Shown here piece after piece: positions 9,627-17,246 of a DNA stretch of 64,000 nucleotides. This DNA comes from Enterococcus hulanensis (GTDB lineage Bacteria > Bacillota > Bacilli > Lactobacillales > Enterococcaceae), in the NCBI RefSeq assembly GCF_005405485.1, contig NZ_BJED01000011.1, forward strand, positions 78,379 through 142,378, in the 5' to 3' direction. Under the pieces are notes generated by a model. The model was not told where the DNA came from. It ran no database searches and saw nothing but the letters and a program-made list of their open reading frames with translations. Both the position numbers and the translations under genes were made by a program. Each line of letters starts with the position of its first letter. Position 1 is the first letter of the stretch.

Positions 9627-10319
9627 TTAGATGTTATCAGACAATGTCCAAGTAATATCTCCGCTAAATTGTTTACCATCATAAGTAGCTAGCTGAGCAA
9701 CGTTAGTCAACTTGATGTTGGTCATCTTAGTAGCATATGCACCCTGAATAGTACCAGGTCCAGTGGACACTTCAACTGTTCCTCCACCATCTGTTGGTTG
9801 TGCAAGAGTAATTGATGTTGCGGATGGTAATGCGATTGCAGTAGCTATTGGTGTCGTAATATCTGCATCTACAGGCTCATTACTTCCAGTGTAGTCATAA
9901 ACTTGTGCTCCCAAGTCAATGTCAATTTCTGCTCCAGCAAGTTGTAATGAAGCACTATCTTCTAAATCAGACAAGGCCGCTTCTAATTTCCACTCATTTC
10001 CTGCTGCTGTTGGACGTTGGTCATCGACTACCACATAACGACCGACACCACCAGTTGTATTGATTTCATCGTAAGTTTTTGGGGCAGATGACGTTACTAC
10101 TGTATGAGCATTACCAAATTGGAACGCTTTCGGTGTCCAACGTAAAGTAATATCTCCGGCTGGTGCTGGTTTTGGTGGGTTATAATCTTTAATAAATCCA
10201 AACTCTACCTTTGTCTTATCTGAATCTACTTGAGCCGCACTTGCGCTCATTCCTCCAACCAACAGTCCACCTAGCATTGAAGTCGTAACTAATGATGTTA
10301 CTAATTTTTTCTTATTCAT
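9627..10319 (-). CDS. Short WxL-domain surface protein (cassette 1)
   Basis: 230 aa with a signal peptide (1-28, 'SASA' cleavage region). Almost all of the mature part is a WxL domain, with the proximal motif 'EWKLEAAL' and the distal motif 'ITWTLSDNI' at the C-terminus. It is the first structural gene after the recombinase, preceded by AAGGAGAGAG and by a nested dyad at 10351-10383. The paralogue at 18413-19105 has the same length and start. Confidence 0.85.
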   Translation of the reverse strand: MNKKKLVTSLVTTSMLGGLLVGGMSASAAQVDSDKTKVEFGFIKDYNPPKPAPAGDITLRWTPKAFQFGNAHTVVTSSAPKTYDEINTTGGVGRYVVVDDQRPTAAGNEWKLEAALSDLEDSASLQLAGAEIDIDLGAQVYDYTGSNEPVDADITTPIATAIALPSATSITLAQPTDGGGTVEVSTGPGTIQGAYATKMTNIKLTNVAQLATYDGKQFSGDITWTLSDNI

Positions 10320-10350
10320 CTCTTCTCTCTCCTTAAACTATAATTTTTCT

Positions 10351-10383
10351 ATATCAAAAATGTACAAACCGTACAGTTGATAT
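10351..10383. promoter_or_regulatory. Nested dyad upstream of short WxL gene (cassette 1)
   Basis: 33-bp double dyad: outer arms ATATCAA/TTGATAT, inner arms TGTAC/GTACA around AAACC. It lies 31 nt before the ATG. The same design recurs at the same place in cassette 2 (19138-19172). It is either an operator for the cassette regulators or a recombinase core site. This assignment is inference. Confidence 0.5.
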
Positions 10384-10496
10384 TAAAATAGAGTCAGTCC
10401 TTCTTTAATGATATTTTCAGGAGATATTTTTTCTTAGTCTAATAAAACTAAGATGCCCCCAAAAATGCTTTCATATCAGACTTTAAAATAGAGAGT

Positions 10497-10515
10497 TGAC
10501 GGTAACTGACGGCGT
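10497..10515 (+). repeat. Paired TGACGG direct repeats left of recombinase 1
   Basis: Two TGACGG hexamers 10 bp apart. A similar pair lies at the other end of the recombinase gene (11803-11820). They resemble arm-type binding sites of Tn916-like integrases. Confidence 0.45.
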
Positions 10516-10594
10516 TTGAAAAGTTTACAGATTTTATTGGCTATCTTCTTAGCCTTTTTTGGGAATATAAACGATGGATTTATCACAGCTCGTA

Positions 10595-10609
10595 AAGTAA
10601 GCGCTTACT
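10595..10609. promoter_or_regulatory. cre-like CcpA site
   Basis: The palindrome GTAAGCGCTTAC within this 15-mer fits the cre consensus WTGNAANCGNWNNCW with one mismatch. A second one-mismatch site lies at 10655-10669. Confidence 0.4.
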
Positions 10610-10668
10610 CCAATAAAGCAAAAAGTGGGAAGCCGCAAGTTGGATAAGCATTTTTTGAAAGCGCTTTA

Positions 10669-11787
10669 TTAGACTGTTGCTTGTCTATTGGCTCGTTCCA
10701 TTCGGTAAATAACTTCAACCCGTTGTTCCATCATGGAATCCGCATAGGTATCAAGTGTCAGCTTACTTGAAGCATGACCAAGCATTGCGCTGACAGATAG
10801 AATATCACTTTGCACTTCTAAACAACGTGTAGCGAACGAGTGGCGCAACTGATGGAAATGGATCTCTTCAAGCCCGCATTTTTTTCGGATGCGATGGAAG
10901 TGATAGGTTAACAAGCGCGGTTCCATCGGGTGATTCTTAGTTGAAAAGACAAAGATTCCTTTGGATTGGCAACGGTGTTTCAACAACTCTCTTCGCAGAA
11001 CTTTAGCCATAGGAATAGAGCGTACGCTGGATTCTGTCTTAGTTGGGCCAATCATAAGTTGGGTTTTTTGACCTTTCCGACTTAGGGCAATTCGCTGACA
11101 CGTCTGGGTAACATGGATTAGATTCTGGTCAAAATCAATGTCGCTCCATTTTAGTGCTGAGATTTCACCGATTCGAAGCCCAGTATTTAGTGCCAGATAC
11201 GTTGGCAAGCCTCTATGTTTCTTTTCTTTAAGTGCGACTTTTTCTAACTTTGTTTGTTCTTTTCTTGTGAATGCTCGAATAGGTTTATTTTTCTCTTTAG
11301 GTAATTTGAGTTTTAAAAAGGGATTCTCGTTGATTTTCTTTTCTTTTTTCGCATAGTTCAGACACTTGTTTGTAATCCTAATGATCACGCGCATTGTAGA
11401 GGTCTGGAGCCCATTTTCCTGCCACTTTGAAACGAGTAGTTTCCCTGTCTCAGGGGTTAGTTCATTTAGAAGAACATGTCCAATATAGGGAAATACATAT
11501 CTGTTCAGCTTATAACGGTAGGTGCCAAAAGTAGATGGTTTCACTTCATCTTGAATATCTACTAACCAAGTGCGTCCCCATTCTTCTAGGGGAATGCAGG
11601 CACTCCCATGTATTTCTTGTTGAGTATAATATTGCGCTTTTAACGCATACAGTTGGATTCGTACTTCTTGAAACGTTTTTCCATAAATGTAGCCATACTT
11701 TATCTTCCCATTGGCTTTGTAGCCTTTTTTATACCTGCCTTCCCAACGTCCATCTTTTCGTTTGTAAATATTTTCTCCTCTACGCAT
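10669..11787 (-). CDS. Tn916-Int-like tyrosine recombinase (cassette 1)
   Basis: 372 aa, good AGGAAGAGG ribosome site. N-terminal arm-type DNA-binding domain ('YKRKDGRWEGRYKKGY'), a SAM-like core-binding domain (about 65-155) and a catalytic domain. The catalytic set is intact: Arg205 ('TGLRIGEIS'), Lys250, His312-x-x-Arg315 ('HQLRH'), His338 ('LGHAS') and Tyr348 ('LDTY'). No excisionase, relaxase or other mobile-element genes are nearby; instead it heads a WxL operon. Its paralogue (19472-20587) heads the second cassette. It may move or rearrange the cassette, or be a domesticated switch recombinase. Confidence 0.85.
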   Translation of the reverse strand: MRRGENIYKRKDGRWEGRYKKGYKANGKIKYGYIYGKTFQEVRIQLYALKAQYYTQQEIHGSACIPLEEWGRTWLVDIQDEVKPSTFGTYRYKLNRYVFPYIGHVLLNELTPETGKLLVSKWQENGLQTSTMRVIIRITNKCLNYAKKEKKINENPFLKLKLPKEKNKPIRAFTRKEQTKLEKVALKEKKHRGLPTYLALNTGLRIGEISALKWSDIDFDQNLIHVTQTCQRIALSRKGQKTQLMIGPTKTESSVRSIPMAKVLRRELLKHRCQSKGIFVFSTKNHPMEPRLLTYHFHRIRKKCGLEEIHFHQLRHSFATRCLEVQSDILSVSAMLGHASSKLTLDTYADSMMEQRVEVIYRMERANRQATV

Positions 11788-12097
11788 ACATCCTCTTCCT
11801 TTCGACGGCTTAATTGACGGTAATTGTAGAATCTCCTAATAAGTAAAAATTCACCTATAATTCTTGCTATTTCGAGAAGATTCTACTGCAAACAATTACA
11901 TTTGTGTTTTTTTAACAAAATTAATAATTTATATTGATTATTGTTTAACTGTATTCTATAATTGAGACAGAACAATTCAGTTTTTTCTATTAAATACTTT
12001 CATATTAGAATATTTTTCGTAGTTTTAATTAAACCATGTAATAATCTAAACAAAATTATTGGTTCTAGCAATAGTTTTTTATTACATCAATATATAT
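11788..12097. other. AT-rich leader upstream of recombinase 1
   Basis: Non-coding. It contains a TGACGG pair at 11803-11820 and a block around 11930-11985 ('ATATTGATTATT', 'TTCTATAAT', 'TTCAGTT') that is conserved at the corresponding place before recombinase 2 (about 20736-20800). It probably carries the recombinase promoter; on the minus strand a TATAGAAT-like -10 is visible. Confidence 0.4.
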
Positions 12098-12136
12098 AAA
12101 AAGGCAGGTCTGATTTTTAGCAGACCTGCCTTTTTT
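12098..12136. terminator. Bidirectional terminator at cassette junction
   Basis: Strong stem AAGGCAGGTCTG...CAGACCTGCCTT flanked by A- and T-runs. It separates the cassette-2 regulator from recombinase 1. Confidence 0.8.
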
Positions 12137-12207
12137 ATGTTCTCGCTATTCTATTACCTTGAATCGTCTATTATATAGAAGAAAAAGAGAAGCCTCAAAA
12201 GACTTCT

Positions 12208-12921
12208 CTACTGCTGCTTCACTAACTTTTCATCTGCATTATCCAGATACACCTGATCGTACACCGATTCGTGCAGGCGATAGCCGCGTCCCCAACAAGT
12301 TTCGATGATTGGACCTTCGATGCCTTGTCCGGCTAGTTTGTCTTTTAGATGCTTGACCATTACAGAGAGTTGGGACATGCTGGAGTTGCTCTTGCCGCGA
12401 TTCCACATGCGGAGGCAGATTTCTTCGCGCGGGACTGTTTTTTTCTGCTGAAAGAGAAGTTCAAACAGCTTCACTTCGCCGCCGCTTAATGAAAAGGCGG
12501 ACATTGGGCGTTTATCTTCGGCTTTCGGCAGAAAGACGATATTGCCTTCTTTGCGGACTTTTTCGCAGCTGAGTTTTTCCCGCAAGACTTCTAGGGTCGG
12601 CTGACTTACGATCCATTCGGTCAAGCCTTGTTCTTTCCATTCTTCTAAATCGGTCTCTTCCAAGCGTTCATCGGATTTCCGCAGGATTGGAGTCGCGCAG
12701 GTGCTTAATGTTTCTAAGAGTTCTTTGACTTCGGCGTTTGCCAGTGTCTCGCTTAAAATAATCAGATCAAACATGTGGATGATGTCGTGCTTTGAATTCT
12801 GCGACAGGCAGAGATTGATCATCAGCTTTGAGGTGAAGACCTCGTGTCCGAGTTGGCGCAAGCGTACCTCAAAGGCTTGCTCGTTTAATGGGTTATTGGT
12901 TAATAGTAGTATTTGGCTCAT
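12208..12921 (-). CDS. OmpR-type winged-helix regulator with degenerate receiver (cassette 2)
   Basis: 237 aa and nearly identical to the protein at 3905-4618, with about 7 substitutions by eye. It has the same Ser in place of the receiver phospho-acceptor ('DLIILSE') and the same C-terminal winged helix ('GRGYRLHES'). It lies at the 3' end of cassette 2, just after a relic of the second regulator. Such high identity between cassettes whose other members differ widely suggests gene conversion or selection for a shared operator. Confidence 0.75.
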   Translation of the reverse strand: MSQILLLTNNPLNEQAFEVRLRQLGHEVFTSKLMINLCLSQNSKHDIIHMFDLIILSETLANAEVKELLETLSTCATPILRKSDERLEETDLEEWKEQGLTEWIVSQPTLEVLREKLSCEKVRKEGNIVFLPKAEDKRPMSAFSLSGGEVKLFELLFQQKKTVPREEICLRMWNRGKSNSSMSQLSVMVKHLKDKLAGQGIEGPIIETCWGRGYRLHESVYDQVYLDNADEKLVKQQ

Positions 12922-12942
12922 AGTTCATTCCTTCTTTCTGCG

Positions 12943-13042
12943 TTAGATAGTAAGGCGTTGCGATTGGTTATGGTGGTCCCCTTTTAGCAGGTATAGGTAA
13001 AAATAGGCGTTCAACTGGTAAACTTTTTCCGAAGAACTACGG
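12943..13042 (-). pseudogene. C-terminal relic of the second regulator
   Basis: Reading the minus strand into the TAA at 12943-12945 gives '...EKVYQLNAYFYLYLLKGDHHNQSQ', which aligns with the C-terminus of the 249-aa regulator ('GEGYQLNKYF...LLKGEFQNKPQQ'). No start codon or upstream homology remains. The similarity stops near a GGGCGGT block that resembles half of the hairpin at 5456-5478. Confidence 0.6.
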
Positions 13043-13092
13043 GCGGTCGAAAAAGAAACTAACTTTTTATTTGTATGTAACAATTTTCAGTT

Positions 13093-13118
13093 AAGGAAAA
13101 GCCAAGTGGCTTCTCCTT
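13093..13118 (-). terminator. Stem-loop after giant WxL gene (cassette 2)
   Basis: AAGGA.AAGCCA/TGGCTT.TCCTT stem directly after the WxL stop codon. There is no long T-run in the minus direction, so it may be an attenuator between structural and regulatory genes. Confidence 0.5.
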
Positions 13119-13128
13119 CATTGAAATT

Positions 13129-15540
13129 TTATGGACCGACAGATAGCTCCCAGTCTAGAATTGCGTTATATGGTTTCCCTAAACTAACACCAGATGTACT
13201 TGGAAGGCTCAATTCGACATCGTTCAAATTGTAATTAATTTGATAGACGCCTTTAGTGGTACCAGCATGCAACACAACACTTGTCCCATCAGAATATAGT
13301 GTTTTATTAGCTACTGAACCGCTTGGTATTAATGATTCACTTACTGTGTTATAGCCGTTTACTGTATTAAATGATCCATTATTTAAGGAAATACTTGTGC
13401 TCGTAGGCAAAGTATTCATCCCGTCACTAAATTGTCCTAGCTTTACAGCAACATCCCAATTTCCTGATAATGATTGGTCCTTAAAACGAATATATGGATT
13501 GTAGCCCGCAGCATAAGCAGATGCATCAAGCTTCTTCGTTTGCGATCCAGCTAGAGCATTCACCGTTCCAAAACGAAAATCTGGCAAGTTTTCAAAAACC
13601 GAATCTCCAGTTTGATTAAGATTTGGTTCATCTGGATCATCAATCCGAACAAAATTATCTGCTTTGATTTTTGCCGTTAAATTTCCATCTATCTCAATTT
13701 CGGCTGGCAACACTTGATTCACTGCTCCAGTTGCTGTAGTAGTAAAAGAAATAGTCGCATAGTTATTCACACCACCAGAAGGAATAGTCACCCCTGTTAG
13801 ATTAATTCCCGCTGCTAAGTTTCCTGAAAAATTCTGAGGAATACCGATTGCAGGAGTATACGTTACTTGGACAGGATTTGATAAACCGCTTGCCCAGATA
13901 CTCGTAGATTGTACTTTCAAGTCTTTCATTGCCGTTGATCCTGAATTCATTAGTTTGGAGGTCCAAGTCACTGTTCCGCCATTAGCTATAATTTTAGGTG
14001 TTGGCGTTAAATCTAGCGTTGCCGTCGTTTTCGCTAAACGATAATGGTACTTAATTTCTTTGTTCCCTTTAACGTTCGCTATTGAGACTGGTGTCCCTGA
14101 TGAATTCACCACGCCTGATGCATCGGTAACATTTTCCCAACCGACATAATCCCAGTCATCCCCACTGGTATCTGTCAAGGTAGCAACAGGTATTTTTGTA
14201 TAAGTGTCATTGTCGTCTATATTTACTGATGCGGGATTTGACGCAACGCCAAGTAATGTAGTGCCATCAGAACTATCTACGATTTTTTCTGTTAGTGTAT
14301 GTTCGTTCTTTCGATAGATATATTGTATGGTCGTATTTGCATTAATGGTTTGAGAAACGGGGGTCGTTTTCACAGCACTCATCGGTTCTGTACTTAATTT
14401 CCACCCTTGATACAGCCACTCAGTTCCCGCGGATGTCTTGGATACCGCTGGAGTTGCCGTAAAAGTACTACCAGTTGCGACACTTTGCGTGCCATTCCAA
14501 GAAGGATCGATCACAGCTCCTGAGGTATCAATGTAATTTTCAGTCACTGTACGCACGAGTTTCACATCGTAGACAAGATGCACTTCATCCTTTAAATCAT
14601 CAAATTCCGCACTAAACGTCACATTGGGTGGAAAAGTCGGATTAATTGATCCTTGATTTCCAGCCCCTTTATACCAGCCTTGATAGGTATAAATGTTTGA
14701 TCCTATTACATAGGTTTTCGGTAATGTTGATCCTCCTGACATTGTGTAGACATAAGGATCTGAGGTAATATCCGATAGTTTATTCTGTGTATAACCAGAC
14801 GGCACTGTAATTAATGCACCTGTCGTATCTTCAAATATTTCTTTTACTTGTTGAAAGGCAGTAGGTCGATATTCTATCGTATCATTGTCGTCCCCATACC
14901 TATGACTGTACTGACTTCCATAAAAACCATCACTGACTTCTCTTCTTCCTAAACTCAAGAATGAGTTTGAACTATTATTATACAAATACGAATTATCTGA
15001 TTGCTTAATAAAGTTTCCCGAATTAGTAAAGGCTGAAGCTGACATATAAGAACCATTAAGATAATTATAACGATTGTAATTTATGAGTGGAAGATGAGTA
15101 GATAGAGTTTTTATATGTCTCATATTTCCTGATGGAACTAGAGAGAGATTTCCCACCACTGTGTATAAAGATTGTACTTTTTCTACTCCAGGTGATCCTC
15201 CAGCAGGATAAGTAGAACTCTTATTATACGCTGGAATATCTACTTTGAATGCATTGGATGCAGGTGTTTTTGATATATTTGCAGGAACAGTACCTGTTTT
15301 AGTCGTGCTGGAACTAGACGGACCAATGAAAGTATACTTATAGTCCACCAAATCTGCTGTGAAAGTTAAACTAGATGGTAGCTCAGTGCCACCTGTATTC
15401 ATAATTTTTAGGTTTATATTGGAAGCCCCAAAATTAGCCGTTTGAATCGCATAATTTTCTTCAACAAAACAAGAAAGTGTCGATGCAAGAAGCATCACTG
15501 TTAAGACAAGTTTGCCCCCTTTTAAAATTTTCTTTTTCAT
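13129..15540 (-). CDS. Giant WxL-domain surface protein (cassette 2)
   Basis: 803 aa with a signal peptide (about 1-31). There are repeated MucBP-like modules ('YQGWYKGAG', 'YQGWKLSTE', 'YVGWENVTD') each preceded by 'Y(I/V)D(T/S)SG' strands, a DUF11-like segment ('VTWTSKLMNSG'), and a C-terminal WxL domain. The proximal motif is degenerate ('NWDVAVKL', WxV) and the distal one is 'LDWELSVGP'. Start and upstream gene overlap by 4 nt (ATGA), so translation is coupled. It is the counterpart of the 777-aa protein but only distantly similar. Confidence 0.85.
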   Translation of the reverse strand: MKKKILKGGKLVLTVMLLASTLSCFVEENYAIQTANFGASNINLKIMNTGGTELPSSLTFTADLVDYKYTFIGPSSSSTTKTGTVPANISKTPASNAFKVDIPAYNKSSTYPAGGSPGVEKVQSLYTVVGNLSLVPSGNMRHIKTLSTHLPLINYNRYNYLNGSYMSASAFTNSGNFIKQSDNSYLYNNSSNSFLSLGRREVSDGFYGSQYSHRYGDDNDTIEYRPTAFQQVKEIFEDTTGALITVPSGYTQNKLSDITSDPYVYTMSGGSTLPKTYVIGSNIYTYQGWYKGAGNQGSINPTFPPNVTFSAEFDDLKDEVHLVYDVKLVRTVTENYIDTSGAVIDPSWNGTQSVATGSTFTATPAVSKTSAGTEWLYQGWKLSTEPMSAVKTTPVSQTINANTTIQYIYRKNEHTLTEKIVDSSDGTTLLGVASNPASVNIDDNDTYTKIPVATLTDTSGDDWDYVGWENVTDASGVVNSSGTPVSIANVKGNKEIKYHYRLAKTTATLDLTPTPKIIANGGTVTWTSKLMNSGSTAMKDLKVQSTSIWASGLSNPVQVTYTPAIGIPQNFSGNLAAGINLTGVTIPSGGVNNYATISFTTTATGAVNQVLPAEIEIDGNLTAKIKADNFVRIDDPDEPNLNQTGDSVFENLPDFRFGTVNALAGSQTKKLDASAYAAGYNPYIRFKDQSLSGNWDVAVKLGQFSDGMNTLPTSTSISLNNGSFNTVNGYNTVSESLIPSGSVANKTLYSDGTSVVLHAGTTKGVYQINYNLNDVELSLPSTSGVSLGKPYNAILDWELSVGP

Positions 15541-16574
15541 GACCCACGACTCCTTTTCCTTTTATAAATAATAAAGCCACTTACAATAATGATTAGCCCA
15601 AGAGTCCCTCCAATAATTGAAGGACGCCAGTTGGTTTCCTTCTGAAGAGCTCGTTTCATTTCTGTCACTTGTTTTTCGCTTATTTGAACATTCTTTTTGG
15701 TCGTTTTACTACCATTCATCGTTTTTATAACGCTCTGAAACTGGTATTTACCTGCCACCAACTCTTTTTCTTCTAAATCTAGTCGATAGGCAAACTGACT
15801 CGTTGGAGCAAATTTAATATCCTTTATCGTTTGTTTAGCAATTGGTTTGGTTTGTTCCTTTTTAGTCAGACTTCCTTCGATCATCATTTGTTGGATGATT
15901 TCTGGAGAAGGATTTTGAAAAATCGCTTCAATAACTAGATTACCATTTACAACTTTTGGCTCCACATTTAATAGATTCACCTCTTGTCCACCATAAATGG
16001 CTGTCTCAGTTTTTTCCGTTAGAATCAAAGCAATCGTATAGCTTAGACGATTTTGGATAGATATATTTTTTTCATTTTCTTTTACTATGCTTTTCGGACG
16101 AACTACAATTCCGCCAAGCAAAATCCCTTCAAAAGATTTCGTGGGCGGAGTAACCTGAATAGCCACTTCTTTTTCACTATTCGCCGCTACTTCCACTTCG
16201 TCTTGCTCGGGTTTTACTACTTCAGAAATAGGCAGCTTGTTACTCTTATCTCGTTGTTTATGCGGCTCATCATAAACTAATAACCCATTATTATTCGTGG
16301 TGGCTTGATTAACTCTGACTTTATAACGTTGCTTCTTATCTGATTGATTGAATAGCTTGATTTTCACAGTTTGCCTTTCTGATGGTTTCACCAATAGATG
16401 AAAATAATCGATTTTTGGATTGATCTGACTTTCTGGCAATACTGCTTGTACTGTAAATCTTCCCACATCACTTGCTTCTTCGGCCCGCTTTGCTTCTGCT
16501 GAAAAAGGAAAGAAAAGAAGAAAAAGAAACAACAAAAGGAGTCGATAATTGTTTATTTGGCTTTTTTGCGTCAT
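15537..16574 (-). CDS. DUF916/DUF3324 WxL-partner protein (cassette 2, extra copy)
   Basis: 345 aa from the ATG at 16574, chosen because TAAGGGACGG lies just upstream; a longer frame to 16631 would overlap the preceding gene. Signal peptide with hydrophobic 'LLLLFLFLLFF', DUF916 ('FTVQAVLPESQINPKIDYF'), DUF3324, and a C-terminal transmembrane helix with a KRKRSRG tail. Cassette 1 has only one such gene, so cassette 2 carries an additional DUF916 protein directly paired with its giant WxL protein. Confidence 0.85.
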   Translation of the reverse strand: MTQKSQINNYRLLLLFLFLLFFPFSAEAKRAEEASDVGRFTVQAVLPESQINPKIDYFHLLVKPSERQTVKIKLFNQSDKKQRYKVRVNQATTNNNGLLVYDEPHKQRDKSNKLPISEVVKPEQDEVEVAANSEKEVAIQVTPPTKSFEGILLGGIVVRPKSIVKENEKNISIQNRLSYTIALILTEKTETAIYGGQEVNLLNVEPKVVNGNLVIEAIFQNPSPEIIQQMMIEGSLTKKEQTKPIAKQTIKDIKFAPTSQFAYRLDLEEKELVAGKYQFQSVIKTMNGSKTTKKNVQISEKQVTEMKRALQKETNWRPSIIGGTLGLIIIVSGFIIYKRKRSRGS

Positions 16575-16599
16575 TACAATAATCCGTCCCTTACTCTGC

Positions 16600-16818
16600 T
16601 TATTTAAAAAGATGGAGTTGATTTTGAACATCTAAGTATAGATAGCCCGCCAAAAGAAACCAGCCAAAAGAAAGAACCAAAAAGGTTACATTGAAAATCA
16701 AGTAACTCCCCTTCTTTTTCAATTGAACCATTCGACGATTATCCTGAATAAACAAAATAATCGCTAAAAGAAAGAACACGATTCCCACAATAACTGTTCC
16801 AACGATCCATGGCATCAT
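16600..16818 (-). CDS. Small two-TM membrane protein (cassette 2)
   Basis: 72 aa with two predicted transmembrane helices and C-terminal 'VQNQLHLFK', a paralogue of the 74-aa protein at 5487-5711. It overlaps the LPxTG gene stop by 4 nt. Its position in the operon differs from cassette 1: here it lies between the LPxTG gene and the extra DUF916 gene. Confidence 0.65.
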   Translation of the reverse strand: MMPWIVGTVIVGIVFFLLAIILFIQDNRRMVQLKKKGSYLIFNVTFLVLSFGWFLLAGYLYLDVQNQLHLFK

Positions 16819-17246
16819 ATCTGGTTTTCCTCCCGACTTTTCTTTCTATAGAGTAGAATACTGATAATTAGAAGAATTCCACCAAAAATAACCAATAACG
16901 GCTGACCGACTTCTCCTGTTTTAGGTAGTAATTTTTCAATTATAGAGCTGGGCCACCAACTACTTCCTCCACCTGAACCACTAGTAATGATAGTTTGTTT
17001 TTGTTTACTCTCTGTGTCAGACGTAGCAATGCTGCTAGTGGTAGCTGTAGTAGAACTGCTGATTGTTGTATCCGTAGTTGAACTATCTGATGAAGAGATC
17101 GATGTACTTGACGAAATACTCTCTGATTCAAAACCAATGTAAGCATCAGTTTTTGCTGACGCTTGATAAGCGCCGCCAACTAAAAAAATGCTAAGGACTA
17201 AACTCGTGCAAAGAATACCGATTTTAGTGTTTGTTCGTTTATTCAA
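16815..17246 (-). CDS. LPxTG-anchored Ser/Thr-rich mini-protein (cassette 2)
   Basis: 143 aa from a TTG start with GGAGGAGC upstream; the start overlaps the end of the DUF916 gene by 8 nt. Signal peptide, Ser/Thr-rich stalk (about 38-85), 'LLPKTGEV', membrane helix and charged tail. It is a sortase substrate and the counterpart of 8038-8505. Confidence 0.75.
   Translation of the reverse strand: MNKRTNTKIGILCTSLVLSIFLVGGAYQASAKTDAYIGFESESISSSTSISSSDSSTTDTTISSSTTATTSSIATSDTESKQKQTIITSGSGGGSSWWPSSIIEKLLPKTGEVGQPLLVIFGGILLIISILLYRKKSREENQI

Larger units (their letters stand above)
10384..10668. other. Intergenic region between recombinase 1 and short WxL gene
   Basis: It holds paired TGACGG repeats (10497-10515) and two cre-like palindromes (10595-10609, 10655-10669). 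I found no gene. Confidence 0.5.
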
